Positions 7,008 through 15,235 of a DNA stretch of 33,432 nucleotides are shown one piece after another. The notes beneath the pieces are model-generated. The model saw only the letters and a list, made by a program, of their open reading frames with translations. It was not told the DNA's origin and searched no databases. Each line of letters starts with the position of its first letter. Position 1 is the first letter of the stretch. The DNA is from Clostridia bacterium. GTDB lineage: Bacteria > Bacillota > Clostridia > Christensenellales > CAG-138. The stretch covers positions 1 to 33,432 of the forward strand of contig JAFRRO010000072.1 of NCBI GenBank assembly GCA_017428025.1, in the 5' to 3' direction. A program made the translations under genes and the position numbers.

Positions 7008-7883
7008 ATGAAGAAAAAACATTATGCGCTTATCCGGGCGCTTGTATGCGCCCTAATCACCGTATTGGTCTATCTGATCGGCAAGCATCTTGGCTATCTC
7101 GATGAGATCCCGCGGTTTCAATGGAATGCGAAGGCAGCGCTGCGCGGGATTTTGATCGTGTTTGCTCTGTTTGCGGCGGAAGGTCTGATCGTGTATCTCT
7201 TGAGTCTGCCGCGTCCGAAGAACAACCGCGCGCGCACGCTGTTCTCGCTGACCAGAAACATTCTGCGCTACGCCGCGGTTCTGGCGGCGATCTGCGTTGC
7301 GCTGACGATCTTCAACGTTGACGTCGTCACGATCCTCGCCGGTCTCGGCATCATCGCCCTGATCATCGGCTTCGGCGCGGAGAGCCTGATCGCGGACATC
7401 GTCACCGGCATGTTCATTTTGATCGACAATCAGTACAACATCGGCGATATCATCGAGGTTGACGGGTTCCGCGGCACCGTGACGGAAATCAACGTCCGTT
7501 CGACCGTGCTGACCGACGCGGGCGGGAACGTCAAGATCATCAACAATTCGGACATGAAGAACATCCTGAACCGTTCGGACAACACATCCAAGGCGATCGC
7601 GGAGTTCCCGATCCCGTACGAAGTGAACCTCGTCGAGCTGGAAGGGAAATTCCCCGCAATGCTGCAGGAGATCCATGATGCAAACCAGCCGCTGATGCGC
7701 AGCGTGCCGAAGTATGTCGGCGTCGAGCGCATTGACGACAGCGCGCTCGTTCTGAAATTTGTGGTCGACGTTTCCGAGGTGGATATCTATGCGGGCATGC
7801 GCGCGCTCAATCGCGATCTGCTGCTCGGCATGAGTAAGCTCGGCGTCAATGTTCCGTATCAGAGAATTGACATGCGCGGCTGA
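7008..7883 (+). CDS. MscS-family mechanosensitive channel, copy 1
   Basis: The 291-residue protein has three membrane segments (about 10-28, 46-66 and 84-120), the glycine/alanine-rich pore helix (GLGIIALIIGFGAE, 112-125), and the MscS beta domain (NIGDIIEVDGFRGTV near 144-158, then GGNVKIINNSDM). MscS channels open under membrane tension and release solutes during osmotic downshock. The pore and beta domain are nearly identical to those of the second channel at 9340. An AAAGGAG site precedes the ATG. The stop TGA overlaps the next gene's ATG by one base, so the two genes are translationally coupled. Confidence 0.93.
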   Translation: MKKKHYALIRALVCALITVLVYLIGKHLGYLDEIPRFQWNAKAALRGILIVFALFAAEGLIVYLLSLPRPKNNRARTLFSLTRNILRYAAVLAAICVALTIFNVDVVTILAGLGIIALIIGFGAESLIADIVTGMFILIDNQYNIGDIIEVDGFRGTVTEINVRSTVLTDAGGNVKIINNSDMKNILNRSDNTSKAIAEFPIPYEVNLVELEGKFPAMLQEIHDANQPLMRSVPKYVGVERIDDSALVLKFVVDVSEVDIYAGMRALNRDLLLGMSKLGVNVPYQRIDMRG

Positions 7884-9214
7884 TGAAACTGTTCGCGAAA
7901 AAACGGTGGCAAAGCCGGACAGACATCCCGCCGGAGTATGCGGCCGATCCGAACAAGGAGATCGCAGCGCCGCCCGATGAGTACAACCTGAACGCACCGA
8001 TCGTCAAACGCGAAGAACGGAAACCGTCGACGGTGCGCAAGATCATGCTGTACCTTGCTTCGATCGGGATCGTCATTCTCGGCGTGATCACGCCGATCGT
8101 CCGCGTCAATACGGCGGAGGAGACGGCCGCAGCCGAAACGGTTCCGCCGGTCGTTGAAGTCACGCCGACCGCCGTGCCCGCATCGACGCCGACGCTTGTG
8201 CCGACGCCGAACATCACGCCGACGCCGATACCGACTGCGGAGCCGACGCCCACCGCGGTGCCGCGGTACACCGGTCTCATTCACATCGTGGTGTACTCGG
8301 ACATCTACAGCCGCGAGATGGCGATGCAGGACCGGTATCCGAGCACGATCCTTGCGGAGGAGACGCTCGATGCCGCGACGTTTGAGGAATATGCGCTGCC
8401 CGCACTGCCGGAGCTTGCGGGCTATACGGCGCAGGGCTACGTCCTGCTTGCGGACAGCAGCCGCGCGTATCTCGAAAGTCTGTGCTTTGAAAACGAAAAG
8501 CCGCACCCGATCGGTTCGATCCCGCTCGGCAGTTCGCTGCGGGCGGACGATCTCGGCATTCTGCCCAAGAGCATCGAAGGCGTCTATGAGGCGGAGATTC
8601 ACGTCGTCTGGTTCGGAGATTTCCGGCTGGAGTTTTATGAAGGAGAACTGCTGTTCGGCGAGTGCGCTGTCGGTTTCCCGATCGAGTTGGAGGGACTGTT
8701 CTATCTTGCGCCGTTCCCCGTACCGCAGCGCGCGGGCAAGACGTTTGCCGGATGGTGCGACGTTGACGGCAACATGATCGACGCCGTCACGTATTATGAC
8801 TTCTTCGAAAAGCTTCCGGACGCAAAGACGCCGGAGGACCGCGACTGGACCAAACGGATCACGTGCCGCGTCTATGCCTGCTGGTCGGACGGAAGCGGCG
8901 GCGCGCCGCCCACGCCGGTACCGACGCCGAAACCCACGCCGAGACCGACACCCGTACCGCCGCAGCATACGTTTACATGCTCCTCCAGATGCGGATTCTC
9001 CAAGGGTTCGTTCGGCGGTTCGAAGACCGTGTACGAGGGACAGCGGGTCACGATCTATGCGTCTGCGGAGGGCTGGTCCGGAGCGGGTATTTTCCAGACC
9101 GGCACCGGAGATATGATCAGTGTGTCGCCCTACACGCACGACGGAGACGTCTATTGGTATCGCTACACGTTCACGGTCGGCGACAGAGACCTCAAGGTCA
9201 GCTTCATGTACTGA
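7883..9214 (+). CDS. Membrane-anchored outer-domain partner of MscS copy 1
   Basis: The 443-residue protein has no known family over its full length. The cytoplasmic tail (1-53) carries PPDEYNLNAPIV at about 30-41. One membrane helix follows (about 54-73; RKIMLYLASIGIV), then a Thr-Pro-Val linker (about 90-127) and a large outer region. Near residues 280-335 the outer region resembles a Listeria-Bacteroides (InlB B-type) repeat (AGKTFAGWCD ... YACWSD). A second Pro-rich linker and an 80-residue beta-rich domain with a CSSRC pair follow. The positive-inside rule predicts the tail in the cytoplasm and the rest outside. Coupling to the channel gene and the shared tail with the second partner (10212) suggest it works with the channel. 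Its function is inferred only. Confidence 0.8.
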   Translation: MKLFAKKRWQSRTDIPPEYAADPNKEIAAPPDEYNLNAPIVKREERKPSTVRKIMLYLASIGIVILGVITPIVRVNTAEETAAAETVPPVVEVTPTAVPASTPTLVPTPNITPTPIPTAEPTPTAVPRYTGLIHIVVYSDIYSREMAMQDRYPSTILAEETLDAATFEEYALPALPELAGYTAQGYVLLADSSRAYLESLCFENEKPHPIGSIPLGSSLRADDLGILPKSIEGVYEAEIHVVWFGDFRLEFYEGELLFGECAVGFPIELEGLFYLAPFPVPQRAGKTFAGWCDVDGNMIDAVTYYDFFEKLPDAKTPEDRDWTKRITCRVYACWSDGSGGAPPTPVPTPKPTPRPTPVPPQHTFTCSSRCGFSKGSFGGSKTVYEGQRVTIYASAEGWSGAGIFQTGTGDMISVSPYTHDGDVYWYRYTFTVGDRDLKVSFMY

Positions 9215-9216
9215 TG

Positions 9217-9250
9217 AAAAAAGCTCTTTGCGCAAGCGGAGAGCTTTTTT
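9217..9250. terminator. Intrinsic terminator of the first MscS unit
   Basis: The stem AAAAAAGCTCT / AGAGCTTTTTT with a 12-base loop ends in a T run and begins directly after the partner gene's stop. Confidence 0.87.
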
Positions 9251-9262
9251 GATGCGTCACGA

Positions 9263-9292
9263 TTGACAGGGGGCAGGACTATCCGATATAAT
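9263..9292 (+). promoter_or_regulatory. Sigma-A promoter of the second MscS unit
   Basis: The consensus -35 TTGACA (9263-9268) and -10 TATAAT (9287-9292) have an 18-bp spacer. The second unit therefore has its own strong promoter behind the first unit's terminator. Confidence 0.88.
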
Positions 9293-9339
9293 ATATTATA
9301 CGGGATAGCGGGTATGGCCCGTATCGGAAAGGAGCGTTT

Positions 9340-10215
9340 ATGAAAAAACATCGAGCATTGATTCGTATCATCGCATGTGCGGTTGCGGCTGTGATTCTGT
9401 ACTTCGTCGGACATGCGCTCGGCTGGATCGAGAAAGTTCCGCATGTGCAATGGAATCCGAAGGCAATCCTGAACTCCGCCGTGATCCTTCTGGTTCTGTT
9501 TGCGGCGGAGGGCGCCGTCGGCTATATTCTGAGCCTGCTCAAACCGAAGAGCAACCGGGTGCGCACGATGATCGCGCTGACGCGCAACCTGATGCGCTAC
9601 ATCGTCATTCTGATTGGTATATGTCTGGTGCTGTCGGTCTTCGGCGTCGATATCATCACGATCCTTGCCGGTCTCGGCATCATCGCGCTGATCATCGGCT
9701 TCGGCGCGGAGAGCTTGATTGCGGACATCGTGACCGGCATGTTCATCCTGATTGACAATCAGTACAACATCGGCGACATCATCGAGATCAACGGATTCCG
9801 CGGCACGGTCACGGATATCAGCGTGCGCACGACGGTGCTGACCGATCCGGGCGGGAACGTCAAGATCATCAACAATTCGGATATGAAAAACATCCTGAAC
9901 CGCTCGGACAATTCGTCCAAAGCGATTACGGAGTTTCCGATCCCGTACGATACGGACGTCGAAGCGCTCGAAGAAAAGATACCGGAGCTGCTCAAAATAA
10001 TCCGTGCAGCGCATCCCGAAATGATGAAGTCCGATCCGGTCTATCTCGGTATCGACCGGCTGGACGACAGTTCGATCGTTCTGAAATTCTACGCGGAGGT
10101 CGCGGAGTCGGACATCTTCGCGGGTGCGCGCGTACTGAATCACGATCTTTTGATCGGTATGCGCAAGCTCGGCGTCGAGGTGCCGTTCCCGCAGTTTGAC
10201 GTGCATCAAAAATGA
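9340..10215 (+). CDS. MscS-family mechanosensitive channel, copy 2
   Basis: The 291-residue protein is a paralog of the channel at 7008 with the same length and layout. Three membrane segments lead into the pore helix (GLGIIALIIGFGAE, about 111-124) and the MscS beta domain (NIGDIIEINGFRGTV, then GGNVKIINNSDM). From about residue 101 to 200 only conservative changes separate the two copies, whereas the first two membrane helices and the C-terminal alpha-beta part differ more. That pattern fits selection on gating and assembly surfaces after duplication; mixed heptamers are possible. GAAAGGAG precedes the ATG. The stop overlaps the next start by four bases (ATGA). Confidence 0.93.
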   Translation: MKKHRALIRIIACAVAAVILYFVGHALGWIEKVPHVQWNPKAILNSAVILLVLFAAEGAVGYILSLLKPKSNRVRTMIALTRNLMRYIVILIGICLVLSVFGVDIITILAGLGIIALIIGFGAESLIADIVTGMFILIDNQYNIGDIIEINGFRGTVTDISVRTTVLTDPGGNVKIINNSDMKNILNRSDNSSKAITEFPIPYDTDVEALEEKIPELLKIIRAAHPEMMKSDPVYLGIDRLDDSSIVLKFYAEVAESDIFAGARVLNHDLLIGMRKLGVEVPFPQFDVHQK

Positions 10216-11291
10216 GAAAACGACTGCACGAAATCATGGATGTGCCGACCGAGTTTCACGAGGACGGCGCACCTGAATATCCGGTTCTGCCAGACGAATT
10301 CAATCGGAACGCACCGATCGTCGAACCTGAGACAGACAAACACCGACTGCGCAAGATCATGCTGTATTTTGCCTCGATCGGTCTGCTTTCGGTCGGCCTA
10401 CTGTTCTTATCGTCGCCGCATACGAAGGATCCGACCGCTTCGGTCACACCGCCGCCTGCGGCGCAGGCGAGCGAAACGCCGGCTTTGACCGCACGGCCGA
10501 CCGCAGCTGTGACAATGGAGCCGACGGCAGAACCGACGCAGGCGCCTACGGCAACGCCGGCTCCGACGCCGGGGGTGGACGTTATCTATTACTATCATGC
10601 GTCGCTGGTGTATTACGCCGCGCTGAACATATCGGTGCCGGATCAGGTCACGTCTGTTTCACTGCGGCTCACTGCGCCGAACGATGAGAATCCCGCGCTC
10701 GAGATCGAACTGACGCCGGAGGAGATCGCGAAAGGCTATTATCAGCTGCGGGCCGGCGATCGGGACGATGGATTCGACGCAAACGCGTATTTTGCGTATC
10801 GCGAAGAAACGGAGCTGACGATGGAGATCCGGTACACGGCTTCGGGCGACGCAGGGCAGGAAACGTACGTTGAGACGTTTGATCCGTCGGTAGAACTCTG
10901 GATCGACTGGCGCTATGATTCCGAGGAAGACATCGGCGGGATCGCCGAATGGATGTACGGCGAGATCTTCCCGAACTGCTTTGTGGTGCGGCTCTATGAA
11001 TCGACGGATCCCGAACAGCAGCTGATTGTCGGCAGCGATGCCGGCACGCTCAAAAACGGCGGCATCGCAATTGCAATCAGCATCGACGGGCGCGATATCC
11101 CGTCGGAGGACGGCACGCTGTATTCGGCGATGTATCGGTATACGGATGACGACACGGTCTTCTATGACTACGCGCTGGTCATACCGGTTCCGGAGGATTT
11201 CCCGCAGCATGGGACGGCGACAATGACGCTGACCAGACGACTGTCCGGCAGCGATGCGGTCATCGTCAGAATCAAGACGATCGAGTATTGA
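10212..11291 (+). CDS. Membrane-anchored outer-domain partner of MscS copy 2
   Basis: The 359-residue protein repeats the layout of the partner at 7883. A cytoplasmic tail carries LPDEFNRNAPIV (about 26-37), followed by a single helix (about 48-67; RKIMLYFASIGLL), a Thr-Pro-Ala-Glu linker (about 72-122) and an outer domain. The tail and helix match the first partner closely. The outer domain (about 123-359) does not: it is acidic, beta-rich and Cys-poor, with no InlB-like repeat. Overlap with the channel gene (ATGA) implies coupled translation. I know no family for the outer domain. I infer a shared channel-docking end with an exchanged sensing or wall-binding end. No hairpin terminator is visible after the stop. 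Confidence 0.78.
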   Translation: MRKRLHEIMDVPTEFHEDGAPEYPVLPDEFNRNAPIVEPETDKHRLRKIMLYFASIGLLSVGLLFLSSPHTKDPTASVTPPPAAQASETPALTARPTAAVTMEPTAEPTQAPTATPAPTPGVDVIYYYHASLVYYAALNISVPDQVTSVSLRLTAPNDENPALEIELTPEEIAKGYYQLRAGDRDDGFDANAYFAYREETELTMEIRYTASGDAGQETYVETFDPSVELWIDWRYDSEEDIGGIAEWMYGEIFPNCFVVRLYESTDPEQQLIVGSDAGTLKNGGIAIAISIDGRDIPSEDGTLYSAMYRYTDDDTVFYDYALVIPVPEDFPQHGTATMTLTRRLSGSDAVIVRIKTIEY

Positions 11292-11324
11292 TTCCGATCC
11301 GCCTTTTTACGCAAATCTTACTTG

Positions 11325-11362
11325 AAATGCTTGCATTTTCCGCGTGTTTGTTGTACCATAAT
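11325..11362 (+). promoter_or_regulatory. Probable gap promoter region with an inverted repeat
   Basis: An inverted repeat AAATGC-TT-GCATTT (11325-11338) overlaps a TTGCAT -35-like hexamer (11331-11336). A -10-like CATAAT lies at 11357-11362 (spacer 20), or TACCAT at 11354-11359 (spacer 17). The exact promoter is uncertain; the repeat could be an operator. Confidence 0.42.
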
Positions 11363-11394
11363 AACGTAAAAATATATTCAGGAGGATTTTCCAC

Positions 11395-12459
11395 ATGGTA
11401 AGAGTTGCAATCAACGGTTTCGGCCGCATCGGTCGTCTTGCGTTCCGTCAGATGTTCGGCGCAAAGGGCTACAAGATCGTCGCAATCAACGACCTGACCA
11501 GCCCGGCAATGCTTGCGCACCTGCTCAAGTATGACACGGCACAGAAGGGGTACTGCGGCGTGATCGGCGAGAACAAGCACACCGTTTCTTCCAAGGAGCC
11601 CGTCTTCGAAGAGGACGGCAAGACCGTAAAGGTTCCGGGTTCCATCACCGTCGACGGCAAAGAGATCACCATCTATGCGGAGCCGAAGGCGCAGAACCTG
11701 CCCTGGGGCAAGCTCAAGGTGGACGTCGTGCTTGAATGCACCGGCTTCTACACCAGCAAGGCGAAGGCGCAGGCGCATATCGACGCAGGCGCAAAGAAGG
11801 TCGTTATCTCCGCTCCGGCAGGCAACGATCTGCCCACGATCGTCTTCAACGTCAACAACGACATCCTGACCAAGGAAGACAAGATCATCTCCGCGGCAAG
11901 CTGCACCACGAACTGCCTCGCGCCGATGACCAAGGCTCTGAACGACAACTTCCCGATTCAGGCGGGCATCATGACCACGGTCCATGCGTACACCGGCGAC
12001 CAGATGATTCTCGACGGTCCGCATAAGAAGGGCGACCTGCAGCGCGCACGCGCAGGCGCAGCGAACATCGTTCCGAACAGCACCGGCGCTGCGAAGGCGA
12101 TCGGTCTCGTCATTCCGGAACTCAACGGCAAGCTGATCGGTTCCGCACAGCGCGTTCCGGTTGCGACCGGCTCCACCACGATCCTCGTTGCGGTCGTCAA
12201 GGGCAAGGACGTCACCAAGGAAGCGGTCAACGCGGCGATGAAGGCGCAGGGGAGCGAATCCTTCGGCTACACCACCGAGAAGCTCGTTTCGTCCGACATC
12301 ATCGGCATGACCTACGGCTCGCTGTTCGATGCGAACCAGACCATGGTCCAGAAGCTCGACGACGACACCTATCAGGTGCAGGTCGTGTCCTGGTATGACA
12401 ACGAGAACAGCTACACTTCGCAGATGGTCCGTACCATCAAGTACTTTGCGGAGCTGTAA
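11395..12459 (+). CDS. gap: Glyceraldehyde-3-phosphate dehydrogenase
   Basis: The 354-residue glycolytic enzyme oxidises glyceraldehyde-3-phosphate to 1,3-bisphosphoglycerate with NAD and phosphate. The Rossmann start NGFGRIGR (7-14), the catalytic Cys170 in SAASCTTNC, His197 in [10 protein letters not shown], and the closing SWYDNENSY motif are all present. Asp33 after the second beta strand favours NAD over NADP. The protein is about 15-20 residues longer than the usual 335, the extra length lying around residues 60-105 before the TGFYTS segment. An AGGAGG site precedes the ATG. The gene stands alone; pgk and tpi are not adjacent, and fba is at a separate site in the window. Confidence 0.97.
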   Translation: MVRVAINGFGRIGRLAFRQMFGAKGYKIVAINDLTSPAMLAHLLKYDTAQKGYCGVIGENKHTVSSKEPVFEEDGKTVKVPGSITVDGKEITIYAEPKAQNLPWGKLKVDVVLECTGFYTSKAKAQAHIDAGAKKVVISAPAGNDLPTIVFNVNNDILTKEDKIISAASCTTNCLAPMTKALNDNFPIQAGIMTTVHAYTGDQMILDGPHKKGDLQRARAGAANIVPNSTGAAKAIGLVIPELNGKLIGSAQRVPVATGSTTILVAVVKGKDVTKEAVNAAMKAQGSESFGYTTEKLVSSDIIGMTYGSLFDANQTMVQKLDDDTYQVQVVSWYDNENSYTSQMVRTIKYFAEL

Positions 12460-12470
12460 GAAAACGCGTC

Positions 12471-12502
12471 AAACGCCCGGGGAGGTTTCCTCGGGCGTTT
12501 TC
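12471..12502 (+). terminator. Intrinsic terminator of gap
   Basis: The stem AACGCCCGGGGA / TCCTCGGGCGTT, with one G-T pair, ends in TTTT 12 bases after the gap stop. Confidence 0.88.
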
Positions 12503-12521
12503 CTGTTCGCGCGCGCTTGCC

Positions 12522-12551
12522 TTGACAGGGAACGGCGTCGCGCCGTACAAT
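12522..12551 (+). promoter_or_regulatory. Sigma-A promoter of guaA with a spacer inverted repeat
   Basis: TTGACA (12522-12527) and TACAAT (12546-12551) are separated by 18 bp. A perfect repeat ACGGCG-TCG-CGCCGT (12532-12546) fills the spacer and reaches the first base of the -10. The same ACGGC...GCCGT half-sites recur before the second GMP synthase gene. Confidence 0.8.
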
Positions 12552-12579
12552 AATACCATCGATTGTTCAGGAGGCGGAT

Positions 12580-14100
12580 ATGGCGGATACCATCATCATC
12601 GTCGATTTCGGCGGACAGTATAAGGAACTGATCGCGCGCCGCGTGCGCGAGCTCGGCGTTTACTCGCTGATCAAGCCGAGCAGCATCACACCCGAAGCGA
12701 TGAAAGCGCTTGCGCCGAAGGGGATCATCTTCACCGGCGGACCGAACAGCGTCTACGGCGATCACGCAAAGCTGTGCGATCCAGGGCTGTTTGCGCTCGG
12801 TATTCCCGTGCTCGGCATCTGCTACGGCATGCAGCTCATGTGCCACATGCACGGCGGCACGGTGGCGTCCGCGGAGACCAGCGAATACGGCGCCGTCGAA
12901 GCGACGGTCGATCCGAACGCGGCGCTGTTTTCGGGGCTCGAACCGGTCCAGCAGGTGCTGATGAGCCACACCGACCGCGTGGTCGGACTGCCGGAGGGCT
13001 TCGTTGTGACGGCGCACACCGCAAACTGCCCCGTCGCGGCGTTCGAAAACCGCGAAAAGAACCTCTACGGCGTACAGTTCCATCCGGAAACGGAGCTTTC
13101 GAGAAACGGACTGGAGATGCTCCGGCGCTTCGTGTTCGACGTCTGTCACGCCGAGGACGGCTATACGATGGACGGGTATCTCAAGGAACAGATCACCGCG
13201 GTCAAGCGGCAGGTCGGCGACCGGCATGTGCTGCTCGGACTGTCCGGCGGCGTCGATTCCTCGGTATGCGCGGCGCTGCTTGCAAAGGCGCTGCCGGGGC
13301 AGGTCACCTGCATCTATGTCGACCACGGCTTCATGCGCAAGAACGAGACGGAGGAGGTCAAGGCGGCGTTTTCGCAGCACGATCTCGAACTGATCGCGAT
13401 CGACGCAAGCGAGAGCTTCCTTGCGGCGCTCAACGGCGTATCCGAGCCGGAACAGAAGCGCAAGATCATCGGACGTCTGTTCGTCGAAACCTTTGAGCGC
13501 GCGGCAAAGACGATCGGAAAGCCGGAGTTTCTCGCGCAGGGCACGATCTATCCGGACGTCGTCGAATCCGGCACCGACGCCGCGGTCATCAAGAGCCATC
13601 ACAACGTCGGTGGACTGCCGAAGGACATGGGCTTTGTCGGCGTCGTGGAACCGCTGCGCGGGCTCTTCAAGGACGAGGTGCGCCGTCTCGGCAAGCTGCT
13701 CGGTCTGCCCGATGCACTCGTCAACCGGCAGCCGTTCCCCGGTCCCGGGCTCGCGATCCGCGTGCTCGGCGAAATCACCAAAGAGAAGCTCGACATTTTG
13801 CGCGAGGCGGACGCGATCTACCGCGAGGAGCTCGACCGCGCCAAGGTCAGGGCGGATCAGTATTTTGCCGTGCTGACCGACACCCGCACCGTCGGGGTGA
13901 TGGGCGATTTCCGTACCTACGACTATGTGCTCGCCCTGCGCGCCGTCACCACGAGCGATTTCATGACGGCGGACTTCACCAAGCTGCCGTGGGAGGTCCT
14001 TCAGACCGTTTCCGCGCGCATCGCAAACGAGGTCAAGGGCGTCAACCGCATCGTCTACGACGTCACGCCCAAACCGCCCGCCACGATCGAGTGGGAATAA
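12580..14100 (+). CDS. guaA: GMP synthase (glutamine-hydrolysing), full length
   Basis: The 506-residue enzyme converts XMP to GMP using ATP and glutamine. The N-terminal class I glutaminase has Cys81 (GICYGMQ), His168 and Glu170 (QFHPETE). The ATP pyrophosphatase domain starts with the P-loop LSGGVDSS (221-228). The C-terminal dimerisation domain contains the RQPFPGPGLAIR loop and ends in the usual TIEWE. All catalytic residues are present, so the enzyme should be complete. AGGAGG precedes the ATG. It has its own promoter and is followed 108 bases later by a second, glutaminase-less synthase. I see no purine riboswitch in the short leader. Confidence 0.96.
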   Translation: MADTIIIVDFGGQYKELIARRVRELGVYSLIKPSSITPEAMKALAPKGIIFTGGPNSVYGDHAKLCDPGLFALGIPVLGICYGMQLMCHMHGGTVASAETSEYGAVEATVDPNAALFSGLEPVQQVLMSHTDRVVGLPEGFVVTAHTANCPVAAFENREKNLYGVQFHPETELSRNGLEMLRRFVFDVCHAEDGYTMDGYLKEQITAVKRQVGDRHVLLGLSGGVDSSVCAALLAKALPGQVTCIYVDHGFMRKNETEEVKAAFSQHDLELIAIDASESFLAALNGVSEPEQKRKIIGRLFVETFERAAKTIGKPEFLAQGTIYPDVVESGTDAAVIKSHHNVGGLPKDMGFVGVVEPLRGLFKDEVRRLGKLLGLPDALVNRQPFPGPGLAIRVLGEITKEKLDILREADAIYREELDRAKVRADQYFAVLTDTRTVGVMGDFRTYDYVLALRAVTTSDFMTADFTKLPWEVLQTVSARIANEVKGVNRIVYDVTPKPPATIEWE

Positions 14101-14131
14101 GCGAACGTATTTTTGAGAAGAACCGTGCAAT

Positions 14132-14175
14132 CGCCCTGCCTTTGCCTTGACAACGGCAGGGCGGTGCCGTACAAT
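14132..14175 (+). promoter_or_regulatory. Promoter of the second GMP synthase gene with overlapping inverted repeats
   Basis: TTGACA (14147-14152) and TACAAT (14170-14175) have a 17-bp spacer. A 9-bp inverted repeat CGCCCTGCC / GGCAGGGCG (14132-14140 and 14155-14163) brackets the -35. A second pair, ACGGC / GCCGT (14153-14157 and 14166-14170), lies in the spacer and resembles the guaA promoter. The two pairings share bases and cannot both form. Confidence 0.75.
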
Positions 14176-14208
14176 GGTTACAATCTTTTGAAATGGGGGA
14201 ACCGCAAC

Positions 14209-15195
14209 ATGGAACAGGGAAACAAACGACCGGAAACGATGGAACGCATCACGACCGAAGCGCTTGCTAACGCGTTTATCGAGGAGCAGATCAAAGCGCT
14301 GAGAGAACAGATCGGCGACAAAAAGGTGCTGCTGGCGCTGTCCGGCGGCGTCGATTCCTCGGTCGTCGCGGCGCTGCTGATCAAGGCGGTCGGCAAACAG
14401 CTGACCTGCGTGCACGTCAACCACGGTCTTCTGCGCAAGGGCGAGCCGGAGCAGGTCGTTGAGGTCTTCCGCAATCAGCTCGGCGCGAACCTCGTGTATG
14501 TGGACGCGGTCGATCGCTTCCTCGATAAGCTCGCGGGCGTCGAGGAGCCGGAGCGCAAGCGCAAGATCATCGGCGCGGAGTTCATTCGTGTGTTCGAAGA
14601 GGAAGCGCGCAAGCTGGACGGGATCGAATTCCTTGCGCAGGGCACGATCTACCCGGACATTCTGGAGAGCGCGGACGGCGTCAAGGCGCATCACAACGTC
14701 GGCGGACTGCCGGAGGACCTGAAGTTTGCGCTCGTCGAGCCGGTCAAGCTGCTGTTCAAGGACGAGGTGCGCGTGGTCGGCAAGGCGCTCGGCCTGCCGG
14801 ATTCCATGGTGTACCGTCAGCCGTTCCCCGGTCCCGGACTCGGCGTGCGCTGCCTCGGCGCGATCACGCGAGACCGTCTCGAAGCCGTGCGCGAATCGGA
14901 CGCGATCCTGCGCGAAGAATTTGCAAAGGCGGGACTCGAAGGCAAGGTATGGCAGTACTTCACGATCGTTCCCGATTTCAAGTCCACCGGCATTCGCAAC
15001 GGCAGACGCACCTATGACTGGCCGGTGATTCTGCGCGCGGTCAACACGGTCGACGCCATGACCGCCACCGTGCCGGACATTCCGTTTGCCGCCCTGCAGC
15101 GCATCACCGACCGCATCCTTCAGGAAGTAAAGGGCGTCAATCGCGTCGCGTTTGATCTCACGCCCAAGCCCTGCGGCACGATCGAGTGGGAGTGA
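14209..15195 (+). CDS. Second GMP synthase, ATP pyrophosphatase subunit only
   Basis: The 328-residue protein has the PP-loop LSGGVDSS (44-51), the conserved FLAQGTIYPDILES and KAHHNVGGLPE segments, the RQPFPGPGLGVR loop and the TIEWE end of GMP synthase, but no glutaminase domain. This matches the archaeal split form (GuaAb), which uses free ammonia or a separate glutaminase. Finding it directly behind a complete guaA is unusual; it may serve as an ammonia-dependent enzyme or pair with the full-length copy. Every PP-domain motif is intact, so it is not an evident pseudogene. The ATG at 14209 is chosen because GGGGGAA lies before it and an upstream in-frame ATG lies before the promoter. Confidence 0.9.
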   Translation: MEQGNKRPETMERITTEALANAFIEEQIKALREQIGDKKVLLALSGGVDSSVVAALLIKAVGKQLTCVHVNHGLLRKGEPEQVVEVFRNQLGANLVYVDAVDRFLDKLAGVEEPERKRKIIGAEFIRVFEEEARKLDGIEFLAQGTIYPDILESADGVKAHHNVGGLPEDLKFALVEPVKLLFKDEVRVVGKALGLPDSMVYRQPFPGPGLGVRCLGAITRDRLEAVRESDAILREEFAKAGLEGKVWQYFTIVPDFKSTGIRNGRRTYDWPVILRAVNTVDAMTATVPDIPFAALQRITDRILQEVKGVNRVAFDLTPKPCGTIEWE

Positions 15196-15235
15196 GCGAA
15201 AGGAAAAGCCTTGCGCAGTTATGATCGCCTGCGGC

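Noticed and set aside
12552..12579. Possible purine riboswitch before guaA
   Set aside because: The leader between promoter and start is too short to hold an aptamer and no conserved purine-aptamer core is visible.
14101..14208. N-terminal extension of the second GMP synthase from the ATG-like codon at 14113
   Set aside because: It lies upstream of a clear promoter and lacks family similarity; the start at 14209 fits the ribosome binding site.
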